From: Geminicoccaceae bacterium
Lineage (GTDB): Bacteria; Pseudomonadota; Alphaproteobacteria; Geminicoccales; Geminicoccaceae
Direction: 5' to 3'
Assembly (NCBI GenBank): GCA_020638495.1
Contig: JACKIN010000017.1
Span: 12,996 to 76,995, forward strand
Length of the DNA stretch: 64,000 nucleotides
This document shows positions 10,096 to 18,819 of the stretch, piece after piece. The translations under genes and the position numbers were made by a program. The first letter of the stretch is position 1. Each line of letters starts with the position of its first letter. The notes under the pieces were generated by a model, which ran no database searches, was not told the DNA's origin, and saw only the letters and a program-made list of their open reading frames with translations.

Positions 10096-11132
10096 TCGGC
10101 ACGCTCCAGCAGACCCGCAGGCAGTGCCGGGACCCCGCTCCCGCCATAGAGGAAGCAGCTCACCGCATGCCGCGCGCCGAGGTGTGTGGGCTCGGGCAGG
10201 CTGCGGTCGCAGCGGCCGGCGATCGCGTCGGCGCAACGCGGGTGGAAGGGGCAACCAGCGGGCCGGGCATAGGGGTGCGGGATCGAGCCCTCGATGGTGC
10301 GCAGGCGCGAGCGCGGCTCGGCGAGGACGCTCGGGATCGATTGCAGGAGCGAGCGGGTATAGGGGTGGGCCGGGTCGTGGAAGATCGTCTCGACCGGCCC
10401 CTGCTCGACGTCGCGGCCGAGATACATGACGACCACATCGTCCGCCATCTCGGCAATCACACCCATGTCGTGGGTGATGAGGATCACCGCCAGCCCCTGC
10501 TCGGCCTGCAGCTTGCGCAGGAGGTCGAGGATCTGGGCCTGGGTGGTGACGTCGAGGGCGGTGGTGGGCTCGTCGGCGATCAGGATGCGCGGCTCGGCGG
10601 CGAGTGCCAGGGCGATCATCACCCGCTGGCGCAGGCCGCCCGATAGCTCGAACGAGTAGCTGTCGACCCGTTGGGCGGGGCGCGGGATGCCGACCAGGGT
10701 CAGAAGCTCGACCGCGCGATCCCGGGCCGCCTTCTTGCTCATGTCCGAATGGAGGCGAATGGCCTCGATCAACTGGTTGCCGATGGTATGGAAGGAAGAG
10801 AGCGAGCTCATCGGCTCCTGGAAGACATAGCCGATCTCGCCGCCGCGGACCTCGCGCATCTCCCGGCCCTGGCCATCGAGCTTCACCAGGTCGACGACCG
10901 AGCCGTCCGGCCGCCGCAGCAGAATTTCGCCACTTTCGACGCGGCCGGGACGCTCGACGATCCGCAGGATCGAGCGCGCGGTGACGCTCTTGCCGCAGCC
11001 CGATTCGCCGACGATGCCGAGCGTATGGCCGGGCTCGAGGTCGAAGGACGCGCCGTCGACGGCCCGCACGATCCCCTCGTCCTGGTGGAACCAGGTGCAG
11101 AGCCGGCGGACGGAGAGGATCGGCTCAGCCAT
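10092..11132 (-). CDS. Peptide-type ABC transporter ATP-binding protein, DppD-like
   Basis: This is the first ATPase of the importer, 346 residues. Walker A is GESGCGKS at residues 42-49, the Q-loop reads YVFQEPMSSLSSFHT, the signature is LSGGLRQRVMIALAL, and Walker B is ILIADEPTTALD. The C-terminal cysteine region GCPFHPRCADAIAGRC identifies the oligopeptide subfamily. Its ATG overlaps the end of the permease gene by 8 bases, and its TGA overlaps the next GTG, so all four structural genes are translationally linked. The leucine in the signature replaces the commoner methionine and is tolerated in this family. Confidence 0.92.
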
Positions 11133-12261
11133 AGGGATCGGCTGCGTCCCTGAGGCCGTCGCCGAGGAAGTTGAAGGCGAGGATCACGACGATCACCGGA
11201 ATCGCCGCCATGAGCAGCCAGGGGGCGATGGCCAGGGCCTGGATGTTCTGCGCATCCTGCAGCAGCACGCCCCAGCTGATCGCCGGCGGCCGCAGGCCGA
11301 GGCCGAGGAAGGAGAGCGTGGTCTCGCTGATGATCATCGCCGGCAGGGCGAGGCTGACGGCGGCGATGATGTGCGACAGGAAGGACGGCACCATGTGGCG
11401 GAAGATGATCCGCAGCTGCGAGGCGCCGGCGAGCTCGGCAGCCATCACGAAATCCTCCTCGCGCAGCGAGAGGAAACGGCCACGCACCACGCGCGCGAGC
11501 TCGGTCCAGCCGATCAGCGAGATGATCACGGTGATCGCCAGATAGACCTGGAGCACGCTCCAGGTAGCCGGCAATGCCGCGGCGAGGCCCATCCACAAGG
11601 GAATCGTGGGTATCGAGCGGAGGATCTCGATGACGCGCTGGATCACCGTGTCGATCCACCCGCCATACATCCCCGAGATGCCGCCGAGCAGCACGCCGAG
11701 GAAGAGCGAGATGGCGACGCCGGCGAGGCCGATGAAGAGCGAGGTCCGGGTCGCCAGCACGAGCCGGGACCAGAAATCGCGGCCGAGCTGGTCGGTGCCG
11801 AGGAGGAAGAGCGCTTCCTCGGGAGCACCGCGATCGAGGCCGAGCAGATGCAGGTTGGTCTCGAAAAGGCCGAGAAGGCGGTAGGGATAGCCGTCGACGA
11901 AGAGCTCCAGGTAGCGCTTGTCCTCGGGGTCGGCCACATAGACGAGACGGAAGGTCTTCATGTCGCGCTTGCCCTCGAGCGCGAAGACGTGGGGGCGGAA
12001 GCTGCCGTCCGCGTCGAACCAGTGGATTTCCTGGGGCGGGATGTAGCTTCGGGCGGCGAGCGTGGCATAGGGATCGTTGGTGGCGAGGAAGTCCGCGAGG
12101 ACCGCGACGAGATAGAAGAAGAGCACGATGACGCCGCTGGCCACGGCCACCTTGTGCCGGCGAAACCGCCACCACGTGAGCTGGAGCTGGGTCGCGACCG
12201 CGACCTTCTCCTCGGCCGCCGTCGTCACCGGCGCGGCTGCCGTCGAGATAGCGGCGCTCAC
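11125..12261 (-). CDS. Peptide-type ABC transporter permease, DppC-like, with large loop
   Basis: This inner-membrane permease has 378 residues, about 80 more than ordinary DppC. It starts at a GTG (12259-12261) overlapping the DppB stop. After the first helix (ASGVIVLFFYLVAVLADFLA) there is a predicted extracytoplasmic insertion of about 110 residues (from YIPPQEIHWFDADG to HLLGLDRGAPEE) before the usual FLLGTDQLGRDFWSRL. The remaining helices and the EAA loop (VMAAELAGASQLRIIFRHM) are normal. The same insertion occurs in the paralogous permease at 44127-45263. It may form a docking surface for the unusually long binding protein of each operon; that is inference. Confidence 0.9.
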   Translation of the reverse strand: MSAAISTAAAPVTTAAEEKVAVATQLQLTWWRFRRHKVAVASGVIVLFFYLVAVLADFLATNDPYATLAARSYIPPQEIHWFDADGSFRPHVFALEGKRDMKTFRLVYVADPEDKRYLELFVDGYPYRLLGLFETNLHLLGLDRGAPEEALFLLGTDQLGRDFWSRLVLATRTSLFIGLAGVAISLFLGVLLGGISGMYGGWIDTVIQRVIEILRSIPTIPLWMGLAAALPATWSVLQVYLAITVIISLIGWTELARVVRGRFLSLREEDFVMAAELAGASQLRIIFRHMVPSFLSHIIAAVSLALPAMIISETTLSFLGLGLRPPAISWGVLLQDAQNIQALAIAPWLLMAAIPVIVVILAFNFLGDGLRDAADPYG

Positions 12262-13250
12262 CCGTGCATGCCCGCACGGATGCGTGGATCGATCCACATG
12301 AGCATCAGGTCCGAGAGGAACGTGCCGATCACGGTGAGCACGCCAAGGAGCAGCACGATGGCACCGGCGAGGAACATGTCCTGGGCCACCAGCGCCCGGA
12401 GCAGGAGCGGCCCCACGGTCGGGAGCGAGAGCACGAGCGAGACCACGATGCTGCCGGAAACCACGAACGGCAGCAGGTAGCCGATGGTGCTGGCGAAGGG
12501 GTTGAGCGCCGCGCGCACCGGGTATTTCATGATCACCCGCCATTCCTGCAGCCCGCGCGCCCGGGCCGTGGTGACGTAGGGGCGGCGCAGCTCGTCGAGC
12601 AGGTTGGCGCGCATGATGCGGATCAGCTGGGCGGTCCCGGCGAGGGCCAGGATGAAGGCCGGTAGCGGCAGGTGGCTCATCAAATCCCAGACCTTGTCCC
12701 AGGACCAGGGGGCCAGGTCATACTCCGGCGAGAACAGGCCGCCGATATTGGCGCCGAAATACTTGAAGCCCAGATACATGATGATGAGGGCGAGGAGGAA
12801 ATTGGGCACGGCGAGGCCGATGAACCCGATCAGGGTGAAGATGTAGTCGGCGATCGAATACTGCCGCACGGCGGAATAGATGCCGATCGGCAGGGCGATG
12901 CCCCAGGTCAGGATGATGGCGGCGATCGAGATGACGATGGTGAGCCAGAGCCGGTCGCCGATCACCTCGAGCACCGGCCGGCCCCATTCCATCGACATGC
13001 CGAAGTCACCCTGCAGCACACGGCCCATCCACTTGCCGTACTGCACCCAGATCGGCCGGTTGAGCCCGTACTGCTCGCGCATGGCATCCGCCTCGGCGGC
13101 GCTGACCATCGAGCCCGAGGCCGAAAGATTGGCGATGTAGCTGTTGACGAAATCGCCGGGCGGCAACTGGATGATGATGAACGAGATGACCGAGATCGCC
13201 CAGCAGGTGACGAGTGCCAGGACGAGACGACGCGTGATGTAGGTGATCAC
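12258..13250 (-). CDS. Peptide-type ABC transporter permease, DppB-like
   Basis: This is a 330-residue inner-membrane permease with a GTG start. The N-terminal helix (RRLVLALVTCWAISVISFII) is followed by QLPPGDF, the DppB/OppB motif, and by a typical extracytoplasmic region containing MREQYGLNRPIWVQYGKWM. The EAA-like cytoplasmic loop reads YVTTARARGLQEWRVIMKY. It heads the membrane and ATPase part of the operon, 82 bases after the binding-protein gene, with an RNA hairpin in between. The ribosome site before the GTG is weak, which fits lower expression than the binding protein. Confidence 0.92.
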   Translation of the reverse strand: MITYITRRLVLALVTCWAISVISFIIIQLPPGDFVNSYIANLSASGSMVSAAEADAMREQYGLNRPIWVQYGKWMGRVLQGDFGMSMEWGRPVLEVIGDRLWLTIVISIAAIILTWGIALPIGIYSAVRQYSIADYIFTLIGFIGLAVPNFLLALIIMYLGFKYFGANIGGLFSPEYDLAPWSWDKVWDLMSHLPLPAFILALAGTAQLIRIMRANLLDELRRPYVTTARARGLQEWRVIMKYPVRAALNPFASTIGYLLPFVVSGSIVVSLVLSLPTVGPLLLRALVAQDMFLAGAIVLLLGVLTVIGTFLSDLMLMWIDPRIRAGMHG

Positions 13251-13268
13251 GGGCTAATGGGCACCATC

Positions 13269-13298
13269 CGCTCCCTCCCTGCGAACAGGAAGGGAGCG
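13269..13298 (-). promoter_or_regulatory. Hairpin between binding-protein and permease genes
   Basis: CGCTCCCT (13269-13276) pairs perfectly with AGGGAGCG (13291-13298). Inside it CCTG pairs with CAGG around a CGAA tetraloop, with a single C/A mismatch between the two stems. No U-rich tail follows in the transcript direction, so it is not a standard terminator. Such hairpins after binding-protein genes often stabilise the upstream message and lower downstream expression. Confidence 0.7.
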
Positions 13299-13332
13299 AG
13301 ACGGAAGCTCAGCATGCGAGACGACCGGCACG

Positions 13333-15375
13333 TCACTCCTTGAAGTACCACGTCTCTGGATGGGCACCGCCCGGTGTGCGGCAGTGCTGCGCGATGCAGT
13401 TGCGGGACGGGATGTTGCCGAGCTTGTTGCTCACGAGACGCACGCCCATCAGCGCCGGCGACTGGCCGACCGTGCCGATGCCGTATTGCTGGTCGATCAG
13501 GATCTTCCAGATCTCCTTGGCCGTCTCGATCCGCTCCTCGCTCTTCTGCCCGGCAGCGCTGCGGAAGAGCTCGAGGATCTTCAACATGTTGGGATCCTCG
13601 GGCGCCCTGCCCTGCGCACCATTCGACGCGTACCACTTGGCGAACTCCGGACCCATGAAAGCCTCGGTCGGATCGACCGGGATGGCGTGTCTCGGGAACA
13701 GGTAGAGCAGCTCGGTGCCGCCATTGTTCCAGACCATGATCTGGTGCTCGTTGGCCTGGGTGCGGGTGAAGGCGAGCGAGCGCTCGGTATCCTTCACGTC
13801 GGCCTGGATGCCGACCTGGCGCCACTGGTCGGCCACCATCTCGCTGATCCTCGGCCAGGGCAGGAAGGCCTGCACCGCCTGGACCTCGAGCCGCAGCCGC
13901 TCGCCGTTGTCGGTGCGCAGCCGGTAGCCCTCGGCGTCCTTCTCGGTGAGCCCGATCGAGTCGAGCAGCCGGTTGGCCTCGTCGGGATCGTAGGTCGACC
14001 ACTTCTCGCGCCAGCCCTCGCCCGGGAAGTAGGGCAGCACCTCGCCGGGGGCTGGCGAGCCCGGTGTGGCGACGCCGAGCCAGAAGGTCTCGTTGAGCTG
14101 GTCACGGTCGATGGCGAGCGACAGTGCCCGCCGGAAGTCGGTGTTGGTCAGCCACTTCGCGATCTCCGGATCGGCATCGTAGGTCTGGTTGAACTGGTAG
14201 ATCGCATCGGCACCATTGAAGGCGAGATCGAGATGGACGGTGTAGTTGCCGGCCTCCTGGTTCTCGAGGATCACCGGCAGCTTGCCGAGGTCGATGTGAC
14301 GCTCCTGCAGGTCGTAGTCGCCGGCCATCGCCCGCAGGTTCAGGACCTCGAGGTTCTCCACCACCGACATGGCCACGCCGTCGAAGTAGGGTAGCTGATT
14401 GCCGGCCGTGTCCACCGCCCAATAGTAGGGATTGCGCTCCATCACCCAGTTGGCGTTGTTGATCGGCTGGACGGTCCGGAACGGGCCGAGGACCGGCAGC
14501 TCGGGATTGAGCGTCCAGTCCTTCTTGAAGTGCAGCCGCGCCACCCAGTTGTCGAAGCCCTCCGCCTTGGCCTCCGCGTCGAGCTCCTCGACGGACTTGG
14601 TATCGCTCGGCACGTACTGGGCGAGGTAGTGGCCGGGCGCGTAGCCGCCGGCGGTGCGCTTGTCCGACTGCCGCACCGCCTGGCCGCCGCCGATGAGCGT
14701 GTCGCCCATCATCAGCTCCTCGAACAGGAAGAACGGCACGTCGAACTCGAAATTGACGGTGTAGTCGTCGGCCTTGACAATCCGCCCGGGCTTGCCCTCC
14801 GGCGTCATGTCCGGAATGGGCGTCGGCACGATGTCGGGATTGCCGTAGATGTCCTCGTACCAGAACACGAAGTCGTCGGCGGTGAAAGGATCGCCGTCGG
14901 ACCACTTGAGGCCGCGCCTGAGGTTGAGCGTGAAGGTCTTGCCGTCCTCGCTCATCTGCCAGCCCTTGGCGAGCGAGGGGCGCGGGGTGGCACCGGTGTG
15001 GTCGACCAGGATCGGGCGGTCGGAAGCCTGGATGCGGTTGCCGTTCTCGTTGTCGCCCGGACCGGTGAAGCCGCGCCGCCAGATGCCGCCATACTGGCCG
15101 ATCTCGCCGACCGGCTGGATGACCATCAGGTCCTCCGGCAGCCGTTCCTCGACCGGCGGCAGAGCACCGCTCGCGACCATCTCCGCCAGTTCCGGCGCCT
15201 CGTTGAACGAGGTCGGCCATTGGGCCGGATCGGTGATGATGGTCACACCTTCGAGCTCACCGATGAGCCCGGATTCGGCGAGCGCATTCTGCGCCCAGAC
15301 AGGCTCGGAGGGGCTCGCAAGGATCACTGCGGCAGCCGCGCCAAGCGCAGCCGGCAGTCGCCGAATAGACCGCAT
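13333..15375 (-). CDS. Peptide-type (family 5) solute-binding protein, long form
   Basis: This 680-residue periplasmic binding protein has a signal peptide at residues 1-28 (ending SEPVWA-QN). The mature N-terminus has ELAEMVASGALPPVEERLP and GEIGQYGGIWRRG, a hallmark of long-form family 5 proteins, and the family core follows with RRGLKWSDGDPFTADDFVF. Ordinary DppA-type proteins are about 530 residues. The paralogue at 41160-43052 has the same architecture. Similar long proteins in rhizobia, such as alpha-galactoside-binding proteins, suggest oligosaccharides rather than peptides, but this is an analogy. It heads the operon and is divergent from the broken sulfatase gene. Confidence 0.9.
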   Translation of the reverse strand: MRSIRRLPAALGAAAAVILASPSEPVWAQNALAESGLIGELEGVTIITDPAQWPTSFNEAPELAEMVASGALPPVEERLPEDLMVIQPVGEIGQYGGIWRRGFTGPGDNENGNRIQASDRPILVDHTGATPRPSLAKGWQMSEDGKTFTLNLRRGLKWSDGDPFTADDFVFWYEDIYGNPDIVPTPIPDMTPEGKPGRIVKADDYTVNFEFDVPFFLFEELMMGDTLIGGGQAVRQSDKRTAGGYAPGHYLAQYVPSDTKSVEELDAEAKAEGFDNWVARLHFKKDWTLNPELPVLGPFRTVQPINNANWVMERNPYYWAVDTAGNQLPYFDGVAMSVVENLEVLNLRAMAGDYDLQERHIDLGKLPVILENQEAGNYTVHLDLAFNGADAIYQFNQTYDADPEIAKWLTNTDFRRALSLAIDRDQLNETFWLGVATPGSPAPGEVLPYFPGEGWREKWSTYDPDEANRLLDSIGLTEKDAEGYRLRTDNGERLRLEVQAVQAFLPWPRISEMVADQWRQVGIQADVKDTERSLAFTRTQANEHQIMVWNNGGTELLYLFPRHAIPVDPTEAFMGPEFAKWYASNGAQGRAPEDPNMLKILELFRSAAGQKSEERIETAKEIWKILIDQQYGIGTVGQSPALMGVRLVSNKLGNIPSRNCIAQHCRTPGGAHPETWYFKE

Positions 15376-15640
15376 GTTGCTGTGCCTCCCGTTTTTGATC
15401 GACCACCGGCGCTCAAGGCCTCGGCGGCATCTCGCGGACAGTCTACACCGGCACTATTCGCAGCGCCCGACGGCTTGTCAATTCGATGTGGCGGCCCGCC
15501 AGCAATGCGGGGGCAATCGCGATGGCGAGGCTTTGCCCGGATCGCGTCCGGAAGAAGATCCGAACCGGCACCTTTGGCCATTGTTCAACGGTGGTTATTG
15601 CGAGTAGGTTGCCGCCAAGCGATGCGGAGAAAGGGAGGCC
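15376..15640. promoter_or_regulatory. Divergent intergenic region
   Basis: These 265 bases separate the binding-protein start from the sulfatase remnant and must hold the leftward promoter and the former rightward one. A good ribosome site, AAGGGAGG at about 15631-15638, precedes the GTG of the sulfatase remnant. I see no strong palindrome and cannot place promoter boxes reliably. Confidence 0.3.
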
Positions 15641-15853
15641 GTGCGCGCCATTTTCTTGATGTTCGATTCGCTCAACCTCAAAGCGCTCGAGAGCTACGGC
15701 GGCACCGCGCATCTGATCTCGGATCACTACTTCGAGGATGCCGGCTGGACCTACCACCCGCGTTACTCCAGCTTCGACTTCATCCGCGGACAGGAAGCCG
15801 ACAAATGGCAGGCCATGGTGCGGCCGACGCTGGAGCGTCTGCGCGAGTGCTAT
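15641..15853 (+). pseudogene. Sulfatase, 5' remnant with internal deletion
   Basis: The GTG at 15641 begins MRAIFLMFDSLNLKALESYG, the standard N-terminus of alkaline-phosphatase-fold sulfatases. It then jumps directly to ISDHYFEDAGWTYHPRYSS and FDFIRGQEADKWQAMVRP, which in intact relatives lies over 60 residues later. The missing part contains the CxPxR-type motif whose cysteine becomes formylglycine, so the product could not be active. The frame stays open up to the insertion sequence at 15854. It continues in the same frame at 17328 once the insertion and one CTAT copy are removed. The gene therefore lost its active site by deletion and was also interrupted by an insertion; the order of these events is not known. 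Confidence 0.8.
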
Positions 15854-15874
15854 CAGCGTGTTGACGAAATCCGC
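15854..15874 (+). repeat. Left terminal inverted repeat of the insertion sequence
   Basis: The sequence starts CAGCGTGTTG and matches the reverse complement of 17303-17323 at 16 of 21 positions, the first 10 perfectly. The 4-base target copy CTAT lies immediately to its left. Confidence 0.8.
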
Positions 15875-15899
15875 CTGATCGTGATTCGGTGACAGCGGG

Positions 15900-17299
15900 A
15901 TGGCGGGGAGGGACGGCATGGCGTTGGGTCGGCAGTCAGAGCGGCAGAGCGAGCTATTGCTGAGCTGGTCAGAGCTGCCACGGTCGCAGGGTCATCCGTT
16001 TTATGACCGGCTGGAGGAGATCCTGCGTGCTGCCGGTTTTGACCGGCATGTCGAGACGCTCTGCCAGCCGCATTATTCGTCGGCGGCCCGGGGTCGCAAG
16101 TCGCTGCCGCCCGGGCGCTACTTCCGCATGCTGCTGGTGGGCTACTTCGAGGGAATCGACAGTGAGCGGGGGATCGAGTGGCGTTGTGCGGACAGCCTGA
16201 GCCTGCGCGAGTTCCTGCTGTTGGCGAGCCGGGAGGGCGTGCCGGATCACTCCTGGCTGTCGCGGACCCGCTCGCGTCTGCCCTTGGAGGTGCATGACGA
16301 GGTCTTCGCCTGGGTGCTGCAGCGGCTGGCCGAGCACGGGGGCTGATCAAGGGCGCGCGGATCGGGTCGATGCCTCGACCATGGAGGCGCATGCGGCGCT
16401 GCGGGCCATCGTTCGCCGGGAGACGGGCGAAGGCTACCGGGGGAGATGCTGAAGCGGCTCGCAGTCGAGAGCGGCATCGAGACGCCGACCGCGGACGACC
16501 TGATCCGGCTCGATCGCAAGAGGCCCGGCAAGAAGCTGTCGAACGAGGACTGGAGAGCCCGACCGACAGTGATGCCCGCATCGCCCGGATGAAGGACGGC
16601 CGCACCGGGCTGGCCTACAAGCCCGAGCATGCCGTCGATCTCGACACCGGCGCCGTTCTCGCTGCTCCCGTCCATCACGCCGACCGCGGCGATGCCAAGA
16701 CCCTGCCGAAGACGATCGATAAGACCATCCGGAACCTGGCAGCGATCGAACGCGCACCAACGACCGAGGCGCCCGCGGAACTGGTCGCCGACAAGGGCTA
16801 CCACAGCCGTGATGGCCTGAAAGAACTCCACGACAGCCCTGGAAAACCCGCATCGCCGAGCCGACACCACCGACCGGCAAGGGTGGCATCCTGCGTTGGC
16901 ATGGCGACGACCGGTGCCAGAAACGCCGTTTACGGCAACCGCCGCCGGCTGCTCCGGCGTTGCCAAGCAAGCCTTCAAGCTCAGAACCGAGATTGTCGAG
17001 CGCGCCTTCGCGCTGACCCTCGACCCGCGGCGGCATGCGCCGAACCCTGGCTGCGTGGTCGCGACAACGTCCAAAAACGCTACCTGATCCACATCGCCGG
17101 CTACAATCTGGGGTTGATCATGCGGCTTCTCACCGGCTCCGGCACCCCAAGGCGCTGGGCGGGCGCGAATCCATGGCTGTTCTGGCTCTCGATGCCGCTC
17201 GATGCCGATCACCGAGCCCTCTGGCTCGCGATCGTCCCCCAGAACGAGCCATCACCGGTCGCGACCGCAGTCTTCGTGATCGGACTCGAGGGTCGCTGA
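15900..17299 (+). pseudogene. Transposase of the insertion sequence, frameshifted
   Basis: The N-terminal part (to 16346) is a DUF772-like domain: FYDRLEEILRAAGFDRHVE, SLPPGRYFRMLLVGYFEGID and SLSLREFLLLASREGVPDHS are typical of IS5/IS1182 transposases. The reading then continues through LIKGARIG, MEAHAALRAIVRRETGEG, DARIARMKDGRTGLAYKPEH, ELVADKGYHSRDGLKEL and finally RGRDNVQKRYLIHIAGYNLG, but in changing frames. I count at least five frame changes, several inside G runs, for example GGG near 16354 and GGGGG near 16440. The catalytic DDE region is therefore not made as one protein. The element should be immobile unless helped in trans. Confidence 0.8.
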
Positions 17300-17302
17300 A
17301 AC

Positions 17303-17323
17303 TCGCAATTCCGCAACACGCTG
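17303..17323 (-). repeat. Right terminal inverted repeat of the insertion sequence
   Basis: Read on the minus strand it starts CAGCGTGTTGCGGAATTGCG, matching the left end. The second CTAT target copy follows at 17324-17327. Confidence 0.8.
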
Positions 17324-17637
17324 CTATCATCCGCTGCAGATCGACGAGGACCGCAAGGGTCTCCGGTTGCAGAACCTCCTCAATCGCGAGGCGGTCCGCG
17401 ACGCGAATGATTTTCCGGCCGTGCGCCGCTTCGAGCAAGCCACCGCGTTTTTCGACGAGAATCGCGCCAATGACGACTCATTCCTGCAGATCGAGACCTT
17501 GCCTGGGTGATCCGGGCCAGATGCGCCCGGTCCAGGACGAAGCCGCAACCGAGCGGCTCGTCGCCCTCATGCTGGACGAGATGGGCGCCCACGCGGCGCC
17601 GCCCGAGATCTATGCGCGACTGGCCCTGGCGCCATGA
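17324..17637 (+). pseudogene. Sulfatase, 3' remnant
   Basis: After the insertion the sulfatase reading resumes with HPLQIDEDRKGLRLQNLLN, REAVRDANDFPAVRRFEQ and SFLQIETLP, a region that in intact sulfatases precedes the FDPHEPF metal-site segment. A stop then appears at about 17509. The extreme C-terminus is found right after, in a shifted frame: GDPGQMRPVQDEAATERLV to EIYARLALAP. So most of the C-terminal half has been deleted as well. The final TGA (17635-17637) overlaps the ATG of the next gene, preserving the ancestral translational coupling. Together with 15641-15853 it is one dead gene in three pieces. Confidence 0.78.
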
Positions 17638-18819
17638 CGGTGCCGCTCGATTTCAGCATCCGGCGCCTCGACGTCTTTCACGTGCGCGCCGCGGGCGGCG
17701 GCTATTGGGAAGGCTATGTCGACGGCCGCAGCCGGGCGGCGGAGCGCTATATCCTCGCCAATGGCTGGCGCACGGTCTATGCGCGCCATGTCGAGAGCGC
17801 GGTGGTGCGTGTCGAGCTCGCCGATGGTCGTGTCGGCTGGGGCGAGGCCAACGCGCCGATCCTGCCGGAGGTGGTCTGCCAGATCGCGCGCGACCTGCTC
17901 GCGCCCCTGCTGCTCGGCCGCGACTTCATCGACCCCTCGGCGATGTGGGGCTTCCTCTATGACCTGCAGCGCGGCCGCGGCCACCAGGGTGGCTATCAGG
18001 TCGATGCCGTGGCCGCCATCGACATCGCCGTCTGGGATGCGCTCGCCCGCCGTGCCGATGTGCCGTTGGCGGCACTCCTCGGCGAGCAACCCCGGTCCAT
18101 GATCCCGGTCTACCCTGTCGGGTCTGCGCCAGGCGACCCTGGCGGAGCGGGTGGCGCACGCCCGTGAATGGGCCGGTCGCGGCCTCTCCGGGGTCAAGCT
18201 CTTCCTCGATGCCGATATCGAGGCGGGCTGCACGGAGCTGGCAGCGCTCAAGGAGAGGCAGTGCCGGCGATCGACCGCTGGATGGTTGATCTCCTCTGGA
18301 GCCTCGAGACGCTCGACGAAGCCGTCGCCGCCAAGGCGGCCTATGGCGCCCAGGACGTCGGCTGGCTCGAGTGTCCCTTGCTGCCGGAGGACATCGACGG
18401 CCATCGGCAGTTGCACGCACAGCCGGAGCGCCGATCGCCCTTGGCGAGCATTTCCACACCTCCTTCGAGGTGGCGCCCTGGCTCGAGCCGCGGGCCCTCG
18501 ACGTCCTGCAGCCCGATATCGGCCGCACCGGCATCAGCAATGCGCTGCAGCAGCGCCTGATGGCGCTGGCCGCCGGCATCGACGTCACGCCCCACATGGG
18601 CTCCGGCCTGGATATCTTCCAGGCGGCGACATTGCAGTTCGCGGCGATCTGCAATGACGGGCCGCTGACCGAGCTGCAGGGTGGCCTGGAGCTCGCGGCT
18701 CGGCGATGCGGTCGACAGCGGCTGGCACTTTGCCGATGGCGGGTTTTCGCCTGCCCGACCGGCCCGGCATCGGTATCGAGGTCGATGCCAACCGGCTCGG
18801 GGCACTGCGCGCATCGTGA
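17634..18819 (+). pseudogene. Mandelate racemase/muconate lactonizing enzyme family protein, frameshifted
   Basis: The first 490 bases encode a normal enolase-superfamily N-terminal capping domain (RLDVFHVRAAGGGYWEGYVD to DIAVWDALARRADVPLAALL). The frame then changes near 18117, where removing one T gives the expected YPSGLRQATLAERVA. It changes again before VPAIDRWMVDLLWSLETLDE, before GAPIALGEHFHTSFEVAP and before LGDAVDSGWHFADGGF. A run of four Ts at 18744-18747, if three, restores FRLPDRPGIGIEVDANRLG to the stop at 18817-18819. It overlaps the sulfatase stop (ATGA) and the next start (GTGA), so it was part of a tight operon. Such enzymes usually dehydrate sugar acids. Either a pseudogene or a run of sequencing errors. 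Confidence 0.75.

Larger units (their letters stand above)
15854..17323 (+). mobile_element. 1470-bp insertion sequence, IS1182/IS5-like, degraded
   Basis: The element is bounded by imperfect terminal inverted repeats that match at 16 of 21 positions, and by a 4-base direct repeat CTAT on both sides (15850-15853 and 17324-17327). It carries one transposase gene, now broken by several frameshifts. It sits inside the sulfatase gene in the same orientation. Assignment to the IS1182 group, rather than another IS5-like group, rests on remembered transposase motifs and the 4-base duplication and is moderate. Confidence 0.8.

Noticed and set aside
13269..13298. Rho-independent terminator
   Set aside because: The stem is strong, but no U tract follows and the operon continues with permease genes.
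15443..15919. A 158-codon minus-strand frame over the sulfatase remnant
   Set aside because: The plus strand carries clear sulfatase motifs here; the minus frame has no homology.
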